From positions 1-47,067 of the forward strand of contig MU616739.1 of the NCBI GenBank assembly GCA_025201705.1: 47,067 bases of DNA, read 5' to 3'. How positions within the stretch are numbered: position 1 is the first letter of the stretch; every line of letters starts with the position of its first letter. Below, in pieces: positions 20,683 to 30,766 of the stretch. The position numbers were made by a program, and so were the translations under genes. Source of the stretch: Dissophora ornata. Its lineage: Eukaryota; Mortierellomycota; Mortierellomycetes; Mortierellales; Mortierellaceae. The notes under the pieces are model-generated. The model was not told the origin of the DNA. It ran no database searches and saw only the letters and a list, made by a program, of their open reading frames with translations.

Positions 20683-23600
20683 ATGTTGACAAAGATATTC
20701 ACCCAAGAGTTTCGGTCTTACAATTCAGGAACTCGCGCTAGTTATCAACAGTTCAAGCGACTAAACCCGCCGAAATACCTTCAAAAAGGCTTTACCAAGT
20801 CCACCATGAGCTGTAAGTTGCTTGTTCCTGTGGAATACAGGAGATACTCAAGGTCAAAAGAATAGTTAATTCAGTGTGTCGGTGCTCTATCATAGCTACA
20901 ACACACTCGATCTCTGGCAGTGCTTCTAAAATCACTGGCTCTCAGTGTAAGTTATACACCATGAACAACAACAATTGCCAATTATCTCGGTTTAAAACAC
21001 ATGTAATGGGATACCAATGGAAATGGTATAATAACGACAAGACGCAACAGCTCACAATTCATATGACATACCTCCTAAAGTGCAAAAGGTCTAGGCTACA
21101 TCAAAGAGGGCGATCGATACAGAGACCGAGGCGACTTTGACAAAGCCAAAGCGAAATATGAGAAAGCTAGCGAATTTTACCCTAGTGAAGCTCATGATCG
21201 GCTGACGATTCTGCCTTTATGCAAGGCATCCAAGGCGCCCTTGGAAAACAGTGATTCTGACCGATACATTCCAGCTGGATTGCGTGCGCGTCTCCATCAC
21301 GCAAAGGAAAAGCTCAAGCAAGTGGTGAAAGAGCCTTCTCAAATCGCAACTCCACACCAATATTTCTTTCCGCTGCCTACTCAGTCCGCTCTTACTTCTC
21401 TGGCCAACACCGATTCCCAATCCGCGTCCGTGTCTGCATCGACTTGCATGTTCACATCCACTTTGACCACCCAATCGACAGTGGGTACTCCTTCGGCCTT
21501 TGCATCGGAAGATGTTGTCAGTGATGTTGGCATAGTATCAGATGTTCGCTTTTTGACGGCAGCGCACAAGATTGCTGATGACAAAGCGCGAGAGATCATT
21601 GATAGCAAGGCTTACGACATCATTAAACAATTTGGCGAAAGTCGCGTCACCTTCGACACCATACAGGAGCTGGTAGCCCTGGCTGACATCCAAGACCGAG
21701 GCATATTCCTACACATCACCACGAAGATCCTCCACGTATTGAGAGATATGCCTCTGCTCACCAGCATCGCTCTTCAAGGCTTGGCCGTCATCATGGACTC
21801 TTTTCCTGACGAGATCGACCTGGGTTCATTGCAAGGAACCTTTCTGGAGATTCTCAAACCTCTCCAAGCTCGTCTGAACGACATTCGCACTGCCAACAAT
21901 ATTAGTGAGCTGCTACCTTTGCTCATCGCTCTCAACTCACTGCTTGACGCCATGGTGCGTAGAGAGGTGTTTGGACTTGACCGCGAATCCGTCTACGATA
22001 TCCTCAAGACTCAACTGGGTAGTTTAACCTCACACTCAAATGTGATGGTATGCTTCCAAGCATTGTATGCTAAACAGGCTCTTGCCATCATTGGTAACGA
22101 CGAGTCACTCCCAATGAGCATATACCGCCATGGAAAATTGGCATTTGTACTGGCAGGAAATATATCGAATATGGCAACCAAGTTCGACCTGGCCAGCGCC
22201 GAGTCAGCATACCAAAATATCAAAGAGATATTCGACGTTTCGATTCGGGATCGCTGGTACCAGGGACTGATCTATGTCGACTATCTGGCGGGACAACATA
22301 GTTGGCGTCAACTTGAGGATTTCGTGCTCTTCAGCAAGTTCCAATCAGATGTCTGCTTTCAGCTAGGCGTGGTCTTGCGGCTCGAAGAGATTGCAGTGGT
22401 TCAAACGGACATTGCGATCAGAAATGGTGCTATCAAGTTTCTTGTTGACCTGGGAACGAAGCCTATTCCGTTAGTGCTAGAGATGGTGCAGAGTACTCTC
22501 CGGCGTCTCGGGATATCGGAAGGATCTACGGTTGGCACGAAAGACGACATGGATATCCCACTCCCCCTCAAATCCTCTATTTCGAAAATATACCAGGACG
22601 GTCTACGGCCAGTATGGGATCCGGCTTGGCATGCTACTCCGAAAGGCGTTCTCCTCAAGGCTGTTCAGGATAGAGATCAACGGAATGCGAATGTGGATAA
22701 TATGCCAGCCCAATTTATGGATATCAAGCATGAGATTCAATCCAATGGCTCAGAGTTGAAAGGCGCGGTTGATCAGATAGGAGCGGATATTCGCGCAATC
22801 CTTCCTTCACAGTCTAATCTGGAAGACATTCAGGCTGCACTCAAGACCTACTATGCGCCGAACCTCTTCATCCTTCGAGTCTCAGGAGATAAACTGGATC
22901 TGGAGACATGCTTCGTCAATCTAGCGATCGTTGAGGCCCCAGCACAACGAGAAAAGGAAAAGCAAGATCTCAAGGAGCAGGCAGCCGTCTTTCATCGAAT
23001 CCCGAGTTTCGAAGCCGTAGAAAGAGCCAATATGCAGTCGTCGATTCCATTGGACAACTTTTCAACAAGCGCAAGCTACGTGATGGAAATGAAAACGTTC
23101 CCAAAACAATTTTGGTACAAGGGCGAGCGGGCATCGGCAAAACAACACCGTGCAAAAAGCTTGTCCATGCACATCAGGCCGGACTGTGGAGAGATCGTTT
23201 CGACGCCGTACTGTGGCTCCCATTGCGTCAGCTCAAAGCATTCAAGAGTCGCACTCTGGAAGGCTTATTAAGCGAGAAGTTCTTTACTCAGGGCCTTGGC
23301 AAAGGGATTCATTAGCCCATGCACTTGAAACTTGTGCTCAAAAAGGCAGGGTTCTTTTCATCCTGGACGGTCTGGATGAGATTGTGACAGATGCAGAGTG
23401 TGAAGAAGGCATTGCATTGGAATCATTCCTAAGGACTCTGCTCGCGCAACAACATGTCGTCATCACTTCGAGACCCTCAGGCTTGGACAGATCACTGTTG
23501 CCATCAATAGATCTGGAGCTTGAGACCGTTGGATTCAGTCAGCAGAATGTCAAAGAATTTTTGGTCAAGGTGCTCAAACCTGAAGCAGTGAGGACAGTTC

Positions 23601-25391
23601 AAGACTTTATTCAACAGACGCCATTGATTCAGGGGCTGGTCAATATTCCTGTGCAGCTCGACGTGATCTGCTTCAGCTGGGATTCACTTCCAATGGACGG
23701 TCCCACGATAACCATGACGGGACTGTATCAACGAATGGTGCGGAAACTGTGGTGCAAAGATGCATTGCGGCTAAGGAAGACAGCTGGAGGAATGGATCTG
23801 ACGCCGCGACAAATCAGCAAATTGGCACCTGAGGATATTGATGAGCTAATGGCTACTGAGTTGCAACATCTTGGGTATCTTGCGTTCAAAGGGATGAAGA
23901 ACAATCACCAAATCGAATTTGATGAGAAAGCTCTGCTTAGCGCGTTAGGGGATCTCAAAGAGTACCGTGCAACAGTCAAGATTGGTCTTTTACCGCCTCA
24001 GGTCCTTGAAATGATGAAGCAGACATCATTTTTGCACACAGCAGATACAGATCTGGATACCAGCGAGAGCGATTCTCAGCAAGCCTGGTATTTCTTGCAT
24101 CTGACATTCCAAGAATATTTCGCGGCAACATGGATAGCCCAGCATCTACAAGTTAAACAACCACATCCCTCAGCTGGGATGATGACGGTGGAGCAAGCGA
24201 GAGCATTTGTGCAAGAGCANNNNNNNNNNNNNNNNNNNNNNNNNNNNNNNNNNNNNNNNNNNNNNNNNNNNNNNNNNNNNNNNNNNNNNNNNNNNNNNNN
24301 NNNNNNNNNNNNNNNNNNNNNNNNNNNNNNNNNNNNNNNNNNNNNNNNNNNNNNNNNNNNNNNNNNNNNNNNNNNNNNNNNNNNNNNNNNNNNNNNNNNN
24401 NNNNNNNNNNNNNNNNNNNNNNNNNNNNNNNNNNNNNNNNNNNNNNNNNNNNNNNNNNNNNNNNNNNNNNNNNNNNNNNNNNNNNNNNNNNNNNNNNNNN
24501 NNNNNNNNNNNNNNNNNNNNNNNNNNNNNNNNNNNNNNNNNNNNNNNNNNNNNNNNNNNNNNNNNNNNNNNNNNNNNNNNNNNNNNNNNNNNNNNNNNNN
24601 NNNNNNNNNNNNNNNNNNNNNNNNNNNNNNNNNNNNNNNNNNNNNNNNNNNNNNNNNNNNNNNNNNNNNNNNNNNNNNNNNNNNNNNNNNNNNNNNNNNN
24701 NNNNNNNNNNNNNNNNNNNNNNNNNNNNNNNNNNNNNNNNNNNNNNNNNNNNNNNNNNNNNNNNNNNNNNNNNNNNNNNNNNNNNNNNNNNNNNNNNNNN
24801 NNNNNNNNNNNNNNNNNNNNNNNNNNNNNNNNNNNNNNNNNNNNNNNNNNNNNNNNNNNNNNNNNNNNNNNNNNNNNNNNNNNNNNNNNNNNNNNNNNNN
24901 NNNNNNNNNNNNNNNNNNNNNNNNNNNNNNNNNNNNNNNNNNNNNNNNNNNNNNCTACGTTGCCTGAATCGGCCATCCAGTCCCTCATTGGTGCACTCAA
25001 GGATAAAAACCCATATTTCAGGGAGTTTGCAGCAGCAGCATTAGGCAAGCAGTCTGCGTTGCCTGAACCGGCCATCCAGGCCCTCGTTGGTGCACTCAAG
25101 GATGAAAACCCATATGTCAGGGTGTCAGTTTCAGAGGCTCTTGATAACCAATGCTATTCGCTATGCATCGCACTTCCTCGCCTAGCTGAGGATGAAATAG
25201 CCTGTGTCTACAAGAATCATCTATTTCGTTACAGTTGCAGGCGTGTCATGTCTTTACATGTACAAGACAATGAACTTTGCCTCTACACGGAGCAAGGCCT
25301 AGTGCGCTCAGAACCCATTGAATCTGACAAGGTGAAAATCATCACATCAGCCTTTATAGCTATTCAACACGAAGCGGGGATACATGCATAA
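20683..25391 (+). CDS. STAND/NLR-like NTPase: TPR-like, ARM-like, NACHT, HEAT repeats (frameshifted, gapped)
   Basis: Large signal-transduction NTPase. Exons 20683-20812 and 20896-20946 join a long last exon starting at about 21095 (or 21089). The N-terminal part includes a TPR-like helix pair (KEGDRYRDRGDFDKAKAKYE). A long helical ARM-like region of about 600 residues follows. Then come the NACHT features: Walker A GRAGIGKTT (near 23124), Walker B LFILDGLDE, the TSRP sensor, and FLHLTFQEYFAATW closing the domain. The C-terminus is HEAT repeats and a short unrelated tail ending at 25391. The Walker A segment is in a different frame from the regions on both sides; single-base losses near 23059-23062 (a T run) and near 23300 would explain this. 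An N run (24220-24954) hides most repeats. Decay, base-call error or both are possible. Confidence 0.8.
24220..24954. other. Assembly gap (735 Ns) inside the HEAT-repeat region
   Basis: Unresolved bases between the end of the NACHT region and two near-identical HEAT units. The true length is unknown. The reading frame before the gap (C frame) and after it differ by the written N count, so the count is probably not exact. Confidence 0.95.
24960..25157 (+). repeat. Two visible 99-base HEAT-repeat units
   Basis: Units at 24960-25058 and 25059-25157 each encode 33 residues of the form LPE-x-AIQ-x-L-x-GALKD. DNA identity is high over the first 65 or so bases, then the second unit diverges into the C-terminal tail. 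Further copies probably lie in the adjacent N run. Confidence 0.8.
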
Positions 25392-25625
25392 GGCACACTG
25401 GACAAATCAGTATTCTTGCAAGTGCCTGACTATAGTTTTTTTCTGTTGGTAATAAATTGCCACATTCTTCACTTGTCCTACCTGTCTATATTCTATGTAT
25501 ATTCATGCATTACGAAGACGACAGAAGACGCCTTACGTCCGCCATATGAACCGGCCACCATTTCATTGATGACAAGTGCTAACAAAATAGAGAAAGAATG
25601 GATCTGTTCCACCATTCAATATTCA
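25392..25625. other. 3' region of the STAND gene
   Basis: AT-rich, with AATAAA-like sequence at 25450. No gene is recognised. Confidence 0.4.
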
Positions 25626-26237
25626 CTAAATCCAAACAATATACGAAAGTGTGGGGGGTTCGTGAGGTCTAGGCGACTGTGGACTAGTTAACAGGTCTTC
25701 CATCGAAAGGTTCTCCAAACCTTGCTCAATATCAGTTGGCGACGACCGCTGTCGTTGGTTGCCGGAACCAGAGGCCATGAGGTCAGATCGCGACATTACA
25801 GGGACAAAATATCTGCTGAGTTTGTCTTCGTCACACGTTCTCTTGTGATGTATCTCCCTAGCCCGCCTACTCTTCCCTTCACCACCTAAAATACCTTGCA
25901 GAACCATGGGAAGTATTTGAGATCTCACCAACTCCTTATTCACGTTCTTAAACCATGCTCCTGACCTTTCATAGTTTCTGTACCTATCTTTGGACAGGGG
26001 TTGTTCAACACGCAAAGAGCAGTGACCTCGCGTACTCTCTCTAGACTTTAAGCTGTGCGTGAATGGCACCTGCGATGGCCTCAAATGGACTGCAATTTGC
26101 CAGGATTTCCTTCCTGTCGATATCCAGGTCAGTGAGCTGTTTTCCTGCACGTGACTAACTAAATTCCGCCTTTTTGAACTCGCAGATGATGACACCAAAG
26201 TGCATCTCCATTCATTCATCGAACCAGCAAGAAACAT
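25626..26237 (-). CDS. Possible uncharacterised protein, doubtful
   Basis: A 203-codon minus-strand frame with an ATG at 26237. The last 60 residues (GNQRQRSSPTDIEQGLENLS onward, with SMEDLLTSP) look protein-like, while the first 130 have no obvious pattern. Its ATG would be only 15 bases from the ATG of the divergent EMC10 gene. If the gene is real, the start is more likely an internal Met or an upstream exon is missing. I do not recognise the family. Confidence 0.25.
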   Translation of the reverse strand: MFLAGSMNEWRCTLVSSSASSKRRNLVSHVQENSSLTWISTGRKSWQIAVHLRPSQVPFTHSLKSRESTRGHCSLRVEQPLSKDRYRNYERSGAWFKNVNKELVRSQILPMVLQGILGGEGKSRRAREIHHKRTCDEDKLSRYFVPVMSRSDLMASGSGNQRQRSSPTDIEQGLENLSMEDLLTSPQSPRPHEPPTLSYIVWI

Positions 26238-26252
26238 CGAGAACCCGACACG

Positions 26253-27789
26253 ATGAGACTCAACACTTACATTCTCGCGCTGACGCTCGCAGCCTCAGTG
26301 CAGGTCCTTGCAGAGGTACGCATCGCACTGCAACCGCAAAGCAGAAGGCAAACAGGACACCCTTTTGGAACACCAACTGCTTTGGAGACCCTTTTTTGTT
26401 GCGATCAAAACTATCGCGAACTCTGAGGATACGCGAAGACAGCAGCTAACGTTACAATGACAATGGAAAAAAAAAAGAAAAGGAGTGCTGACTAACGAGC
26501 TACAATCCTCTATCTCCCCTATGTCACTGTTTGCAGGAGGTCACCCTTGGAGTGTGGCACAAATTGAACGACCACGAGTCGTTCGAGAAACGCGGCGAGA
26601 TCCGTTTCGATGCCGACGAGTGGTTCAATCTCAAGCAAAGCCGCGAGCAGGTCTCTGCATCTTCAACCAAATCCTCAAAACAAAAGCTCCAACAGCAACA
26701 ACAGCAACAACAACAATTACTCCAACAGCTGCAGTCATCCATCGTCTACCAAAACATTAAGCTCCAAGCCTCCTCGGCCGCTGCTCTTGTGGAAGACTTT
26801 GTTCTGAATGTGCAGGGGCCTATCGTGATCCCAGAGCGGGAGGAAGAACCTCAGGGACGGGATGTAGACGAGGATGGTGAATACGTTGAATCGGAGGAGG
26901 AATTTGAGCAGAGATTGGAGGAGTGGAAGATGACACAGGAGGAACTGGACGAACAGGATCAGATGGAGAAGACCCCCGGAAGCTATGTATTCTACCAGAT
27001 CAAGCTGAGAGACGAGAGTCGTGGCTGGGAGGCCATGTCCTCGATCAAGTCTGTATGTGCACCGTATGCCTCTTTCTGCGCTTGCAACGCGTTCAAAAGA
27101 ACACAATCTATTTTCATACTAACATACTGCATCCGATCGGATCCTGTTGCTCCATGCAGTGCCTGTTGGTTGCCTCGGATTTCCAGGAACAGATTACCTT
27201 GCATTTGGATCAGGACCGCCAGGTCTTTGCGTTTGATTACTACACCAGCGCAAGCAAGTGCGAAAACGAAGACAAGAAGGAGTTCCCTTTGACATCGTTG
27301 GATCTTTTCAAGAGCGTCAAGGTGGACCTTTCCACCGGCAACGCCGGGCCCAAGTACGCCCTTTTGCGCGATTGATTTAAACCTGTTGTTAACATCTGCA
27401 GATCAGGAGCAAGTGTTCATGATCTGTGACTTTTGGCTGTTCGTTTTCGACTCACTATACCTTGTTGTTGCAATTTTACCTTGTAGGGCACGTTACTCTA
27501 GGGCTCAGGCAATCAAGATCGATAACCAGACCGGCAAGCCTGAGGAAGAGAAGACATTCTTCCAGAAATACTGGTATGTTCTTCCTCCCCCCCCCCCCTC
27601 ATTTTCTCACCCTCAAGTGCCTGTTTGCCCTTGACACGCTCGTTGGTAACACTGCCAGAGATCATTCGCTCATATTAACTCGCTTCTGTTCCTCTTCCTT
27701 CAATTTCATCCACCAGGGTTTACATTCTGCCAATTGTGCTCGTCATGTTGTTCACGGGCGGCGGTGAGCCTGAGAAGACAGCTGCGTAA
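26253..27789 (+). CDS. EMC10: ER membrane protein complex subunit 10
   Basis: Subunit of the EMC insertase that places transmembrane segments in the ER. Exons are 26253-26315, 26537-27052, 27160-27353, 27487-27573 and 27717-27789, giving 310 residues with every junction GT-AG. Exon 1 encodes a signal peptide (MRLNTYILALTLAASVQVLA). A beta-rich lumenal domain begins VTLGVWHKLND. Within it lie a poly-Gln run and an acidic segment (EEEFEQRLEEWKMTQEELDE), which look like fungal insertions. The C-terminus is KTFFQKYWVYILPIVLVMLF, the single membrane helix typical of the family, then a short GGGEPEKTAA tail. Assignment rests on overall layout plus the KYW-helix end, so it is slightly less certain than for the enzymes here. 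Confidence 0.8.
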
Positions 27790-28225
27790 ACACAAAATAG
27801 AGCCCCTGATATGAGCTCAGACTTGACTTTGAAGGAATTTGATGAACAGAGAACGCATAAGAGGAGAAGAGAGAGAGAGCGGCAATGACATTTACGGAGC
27901 ATATAGAAGATCCAATTGAACACTTGTCGATTAAAAAAAAACTTCCAGTGGACCTTTGCATATGCAGGTGCAAACAGGCCTTTTGGGTTCAGACGTTTGC
28001 TTTGATGGTTCTTTTGAATTGGTTTTATTCAAGACTAGAAGTACAATGAGGAAAAGAAGAAGGCGCAATGTTGCTCTAATTAAAAATAACGAAGTAAAAA
28101 TGCCTGTGAAAAGTGAAATGGAGAGGAATGCGGCGGGATATCCTATATGGACTTGGGTCGGGTTGTGTTGGGTTTAAATGCTTCCAGTCTAGTTTATCCA
28201 TGTTCCTTATTCATGCTCGGTTTCT

Positions 28226-28828
28226 CTACTTGTGGAAGCGGAAGAAGGTCGACTTCTTCTTGAGCTCACGCTTCGTCAGCTTCATGTGCGTCTTCTTTTT
28301 CCTGTCCTCCTTGGCCATCTTGTGCTTGGCGTGGTTGGCATCCTTACGACCACTGGTCGAGATCTTTTTATCCTCCGCCATCTCATTATCCTCGGCTAGT
28401 AAAGCAAAAGAGAGGAACAATGCAAAAAAAAAAAAAGGTACAAGGGATAGGCAAGACGCATGAGTTTCAAAAACATATCTGCATCCATGCAAAACCAATT
28501 GCAAAGTGTGTGTGCTACAGAAAACGACGACGGATTCCTTGTTGCTGCACACAAAAATAATTTTAGCCATCCTTATGCAAAAATGGCATGAATGTGGACC
28601 CGTGGGAGACGAGGATAGGGCGCCGTTGGTTCTCTTACTCTTTTCAACCTGCATGAGTTCCTCGCCACGAGCGATAGCCTCGAGCTCGGAGGTCTTGGGA
28701 CCCTCGGCGTCCTTCTTCAGGCGCTCGGCCAGACGGTGCACACGGGCTGTCTCGACAGGGCCGAAAATTGTCTCGCGCTTGATGGCACGGAATTTGCGAG
28801 CAGACTTTGACCTGAGACCCTTTGCCAT
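28226..28828 (-). CDS. DUF2423/LLP-like ribosome biogenesis protein
   Basis: A small basic nucleolar-type protein of 119 residues in two exons (28828-28639 and 28395-28226). It begins MAKGLRSKSARKFRAIKRET then IFGPVETAR, the DUF2423 signature shared with yeast YBL028C and animal LLPH. The second exon is Lys-rich (KMAKEDRKKKTHMKLTKREL) and ends KKSTFFRFHK, probably nuclear or nucleolar localisation sequence. Family members are linked to 60S assembly. It is divergent from the I9-domain gene, ATGs 237 bases apart. The intron contains an A-run and is 243 bases. Confidence 0.85.
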   Translation of the reverse strand: MAKGLRSKSARKFRAIKRETIFGPVETARVHRLAERLKKDAEGPKTSELEAIARGEELMQVEKSKRTNGALSSSPTGPHSCHFCIRMAKIIFVCSNKESVVVFCSTHTLQLVLHGCRYVFETHASCLSLVPFFFFALFLSFALLAEDNEMAEDKKISTSGRKDANHAKHKMAKEDRKKKTHMKLTKRELKKKSTFFRFHK

Positions 28829-28966
28829 TGTTGGAGTGATGAATGTGTGTAAGTAGTGTGTAGTTGATGGAAGTAGGTTGGAAAGGGGAGCAGGCAAGCA
28901 GTGTTTACCTTTTTTTTGGCTTATTTTGTGTACGTGAGGTAAATTCACGTCCAAGGCGGACTGCGG

Positions 28967-28974
28967 TATATAAA
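28967..28974 (+). promoter_or_regulatory. TATA box of the I9-domain gene
   Basis: TATATAAA lies 99 bases upstream of the ATG at 29066, followed by a C/A-rich leader with CACATTC repeats. This is a plausible core promoter for an inducible secreted product. Confidence 0.5.
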
Positions 28975-29065
28975 TGGTCACATTCATTCACATTCCCATC
29001 TCTTACACTGCACCACGTTTCCGCACGAACCACCTACTCTCTACTACAACTACAACTCACAAACC

Positions 29066-29663
29066 ATGAAGTTCATCACCGTCGCCGCTCTCCTCGCATC
29101 TGCGCTTGCCGTCTCCTCCGCTGCCCTTCCTGTAGCACCCATGGACAGCTTTGCACTCTCACAAGAGGATCAGAACCAGCAGCAGAACGTCATCGAGCCT
29201 CACAAGCCCAGTCTGCGTAAGTTTTAGAAATGCAACAGCGAGTGAGATGGGATGGGATGGGATGGGATGAGCACCACCCCATTCCGTCCACCAACCTGGG
29301 ACGTCAACCTTCGAAGACGATCGTTTCCTCGCCTCGTTGTGATACCACAATTCTTGTGTCTTCACAGTGGGGTAAAAGCGCACACAAATTAACGTATTGT
29401 GGTCTGTTCACTTTCCTTTTATTCTGAATGATGTAGCTATCACGGTCAAGTCCTACATTGTGGTGTTCAAGGCCTCAGCCGCTGCTCAAGTCATTGAGAA
29501 GGCTGAGCGCGACATCACGAATCTGGGCGGCAGGATTGGCCAACGCTACTCCACTGTCTTGAAGGGTTTCTCGGCCTGGATCCCCTCCCCCGTCCTCAGC
29601 GCGTTGTCCACCAACCCTTTCATCGATTACATCGAGGAGGATGGCGAAGGTAACAAGATTTGA
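29066..29663 (+). CDS. Secreted inhibitor I9-domain protein
   Basis: A 125-residue protein in two exons (29066-29216 and 29437-29663). Exon 1 gives a clear signal peptide (MKFITVAALLASALAVSSAA) and a Gln-rich linker. Exon 2 is an inhibitor I9 fold: SYIVVFKASAAAQVIEKAER, then LGGRIGQRYSTVLKGFSAWI and a FIDYIEEDGEG end, which corresponds to the V-x-YIE-x-D tail of subtilisin propeptides and yeast Pbi2. No protease domain follows, so it would be a free-standing, probably secreted or vacuolar, inhibitor or chaperone of subtilisin-like proteases. The last codons run through a GGTAAC that could be a donor, so a further 3' exon cannot be excluded. Confidence 0.85.
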
Positions 29664-30766
29664 CCCGCTTGTTTGCGTTGTCTGGTGTCTGCTCTACAAG
29701 TCAAACAGACCATGACTAAATTACTGCATGAGAAAAATATCGCTAACGAGCTCCCGTTCTTTTTTCTTTTTTCTCAAAACGGTCGGCATGATAGTCACTG
29801 CGTACGGCAACTAAAAAAAAAAAAAAAAAGAGACGCATGCCGTCTATTCACAACTTCCTTACTATCTACCTATTACATATCTGTTTACCATAGCCATTTT
29901 CATACAAAAGAAAGAACAATAAAAGCAGCACAGAAACAGAATTGACTGCATAATCCTATGGGTGTGCTGGGTATGAAATAAGGACGCGACACGGCTACTA
30001 AGCTCCCACGCAAAACTCTCAAACTCCTTTCATTATTATGCCGCCCTGTATTCAGACAGGAACCGCTGCATCTTTCTGTCTGTTTGTTGAATTTCTACTC
30101 CGCATTTGTGTTTTGAATGTTCTCGACATTCTGTGTGCAGGTCGATAACGCCCAAGCACAATGCTGTGCGCTACTTTGCACGTTTTATATGTTCTGTTGA
30201 TGCTCTGTTTCGCATAGTTTTGTCCCCCAGGATTGGCATCCCAAATGCTTTAGATCTTTAGAGGAAATGGAAGTAAAAAAGAAAGGCGTCATATCGGCAA
30301 ACCCAAGAAGTCATGCCGTTTCGTCCGTCTCACATCACTTTTTCAACCTTCCTTGTTACTTGTCCTTTCACTTGCATTCTCCGACCAGCATGTAAATCGA
30401 TTGTTTCTGCAAAGAGTGTTATTTATGGCTACAGTATGGAAGGTTGCAGGCTGTTGTATTGCGTCTGACCCCACAGGAACCGTCCCGATTGATCCTTTAG
30501 GAAAATGACCTGCATGCTCTTAATGTCGTCATTCTCTCCCCCCGTTGTCCTCGCCACTACTCGTTGCTTCTCAGGACAACCACCGTCAAGCGGAACAATC
30601 ATCTTCCGCTGGTCATATAATTCAACGAGACAACAAGCTCTATTAAATGCCGTAGTTCTGTTCAAATCCCGTCATTTATTTGTCCTTGGTTAAAGGGCAA
30701 ACCAAAAAAAAAAACAGGGAAATGCTACAACTGAACAAAAGCACGTCTTTTGAGGGAGATTGTAAT
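29664..30766. other. Intergenic, no gene recognised
   Basis: About 1.1 kb between the I9 gene and the convergent uS17 gene. A-runs occur near 29812-29829 and 30702-30713. A 78-codon minus-strand frame at 30429-30665 lacks an ATG and any known motif. Confidence 0.4.

Noticed and set aside
30429..30665. Minus-strand 78-codon frame in the I9-uS17 interval
   Set aside because: No ATG, no motif and no convincing splice partner.
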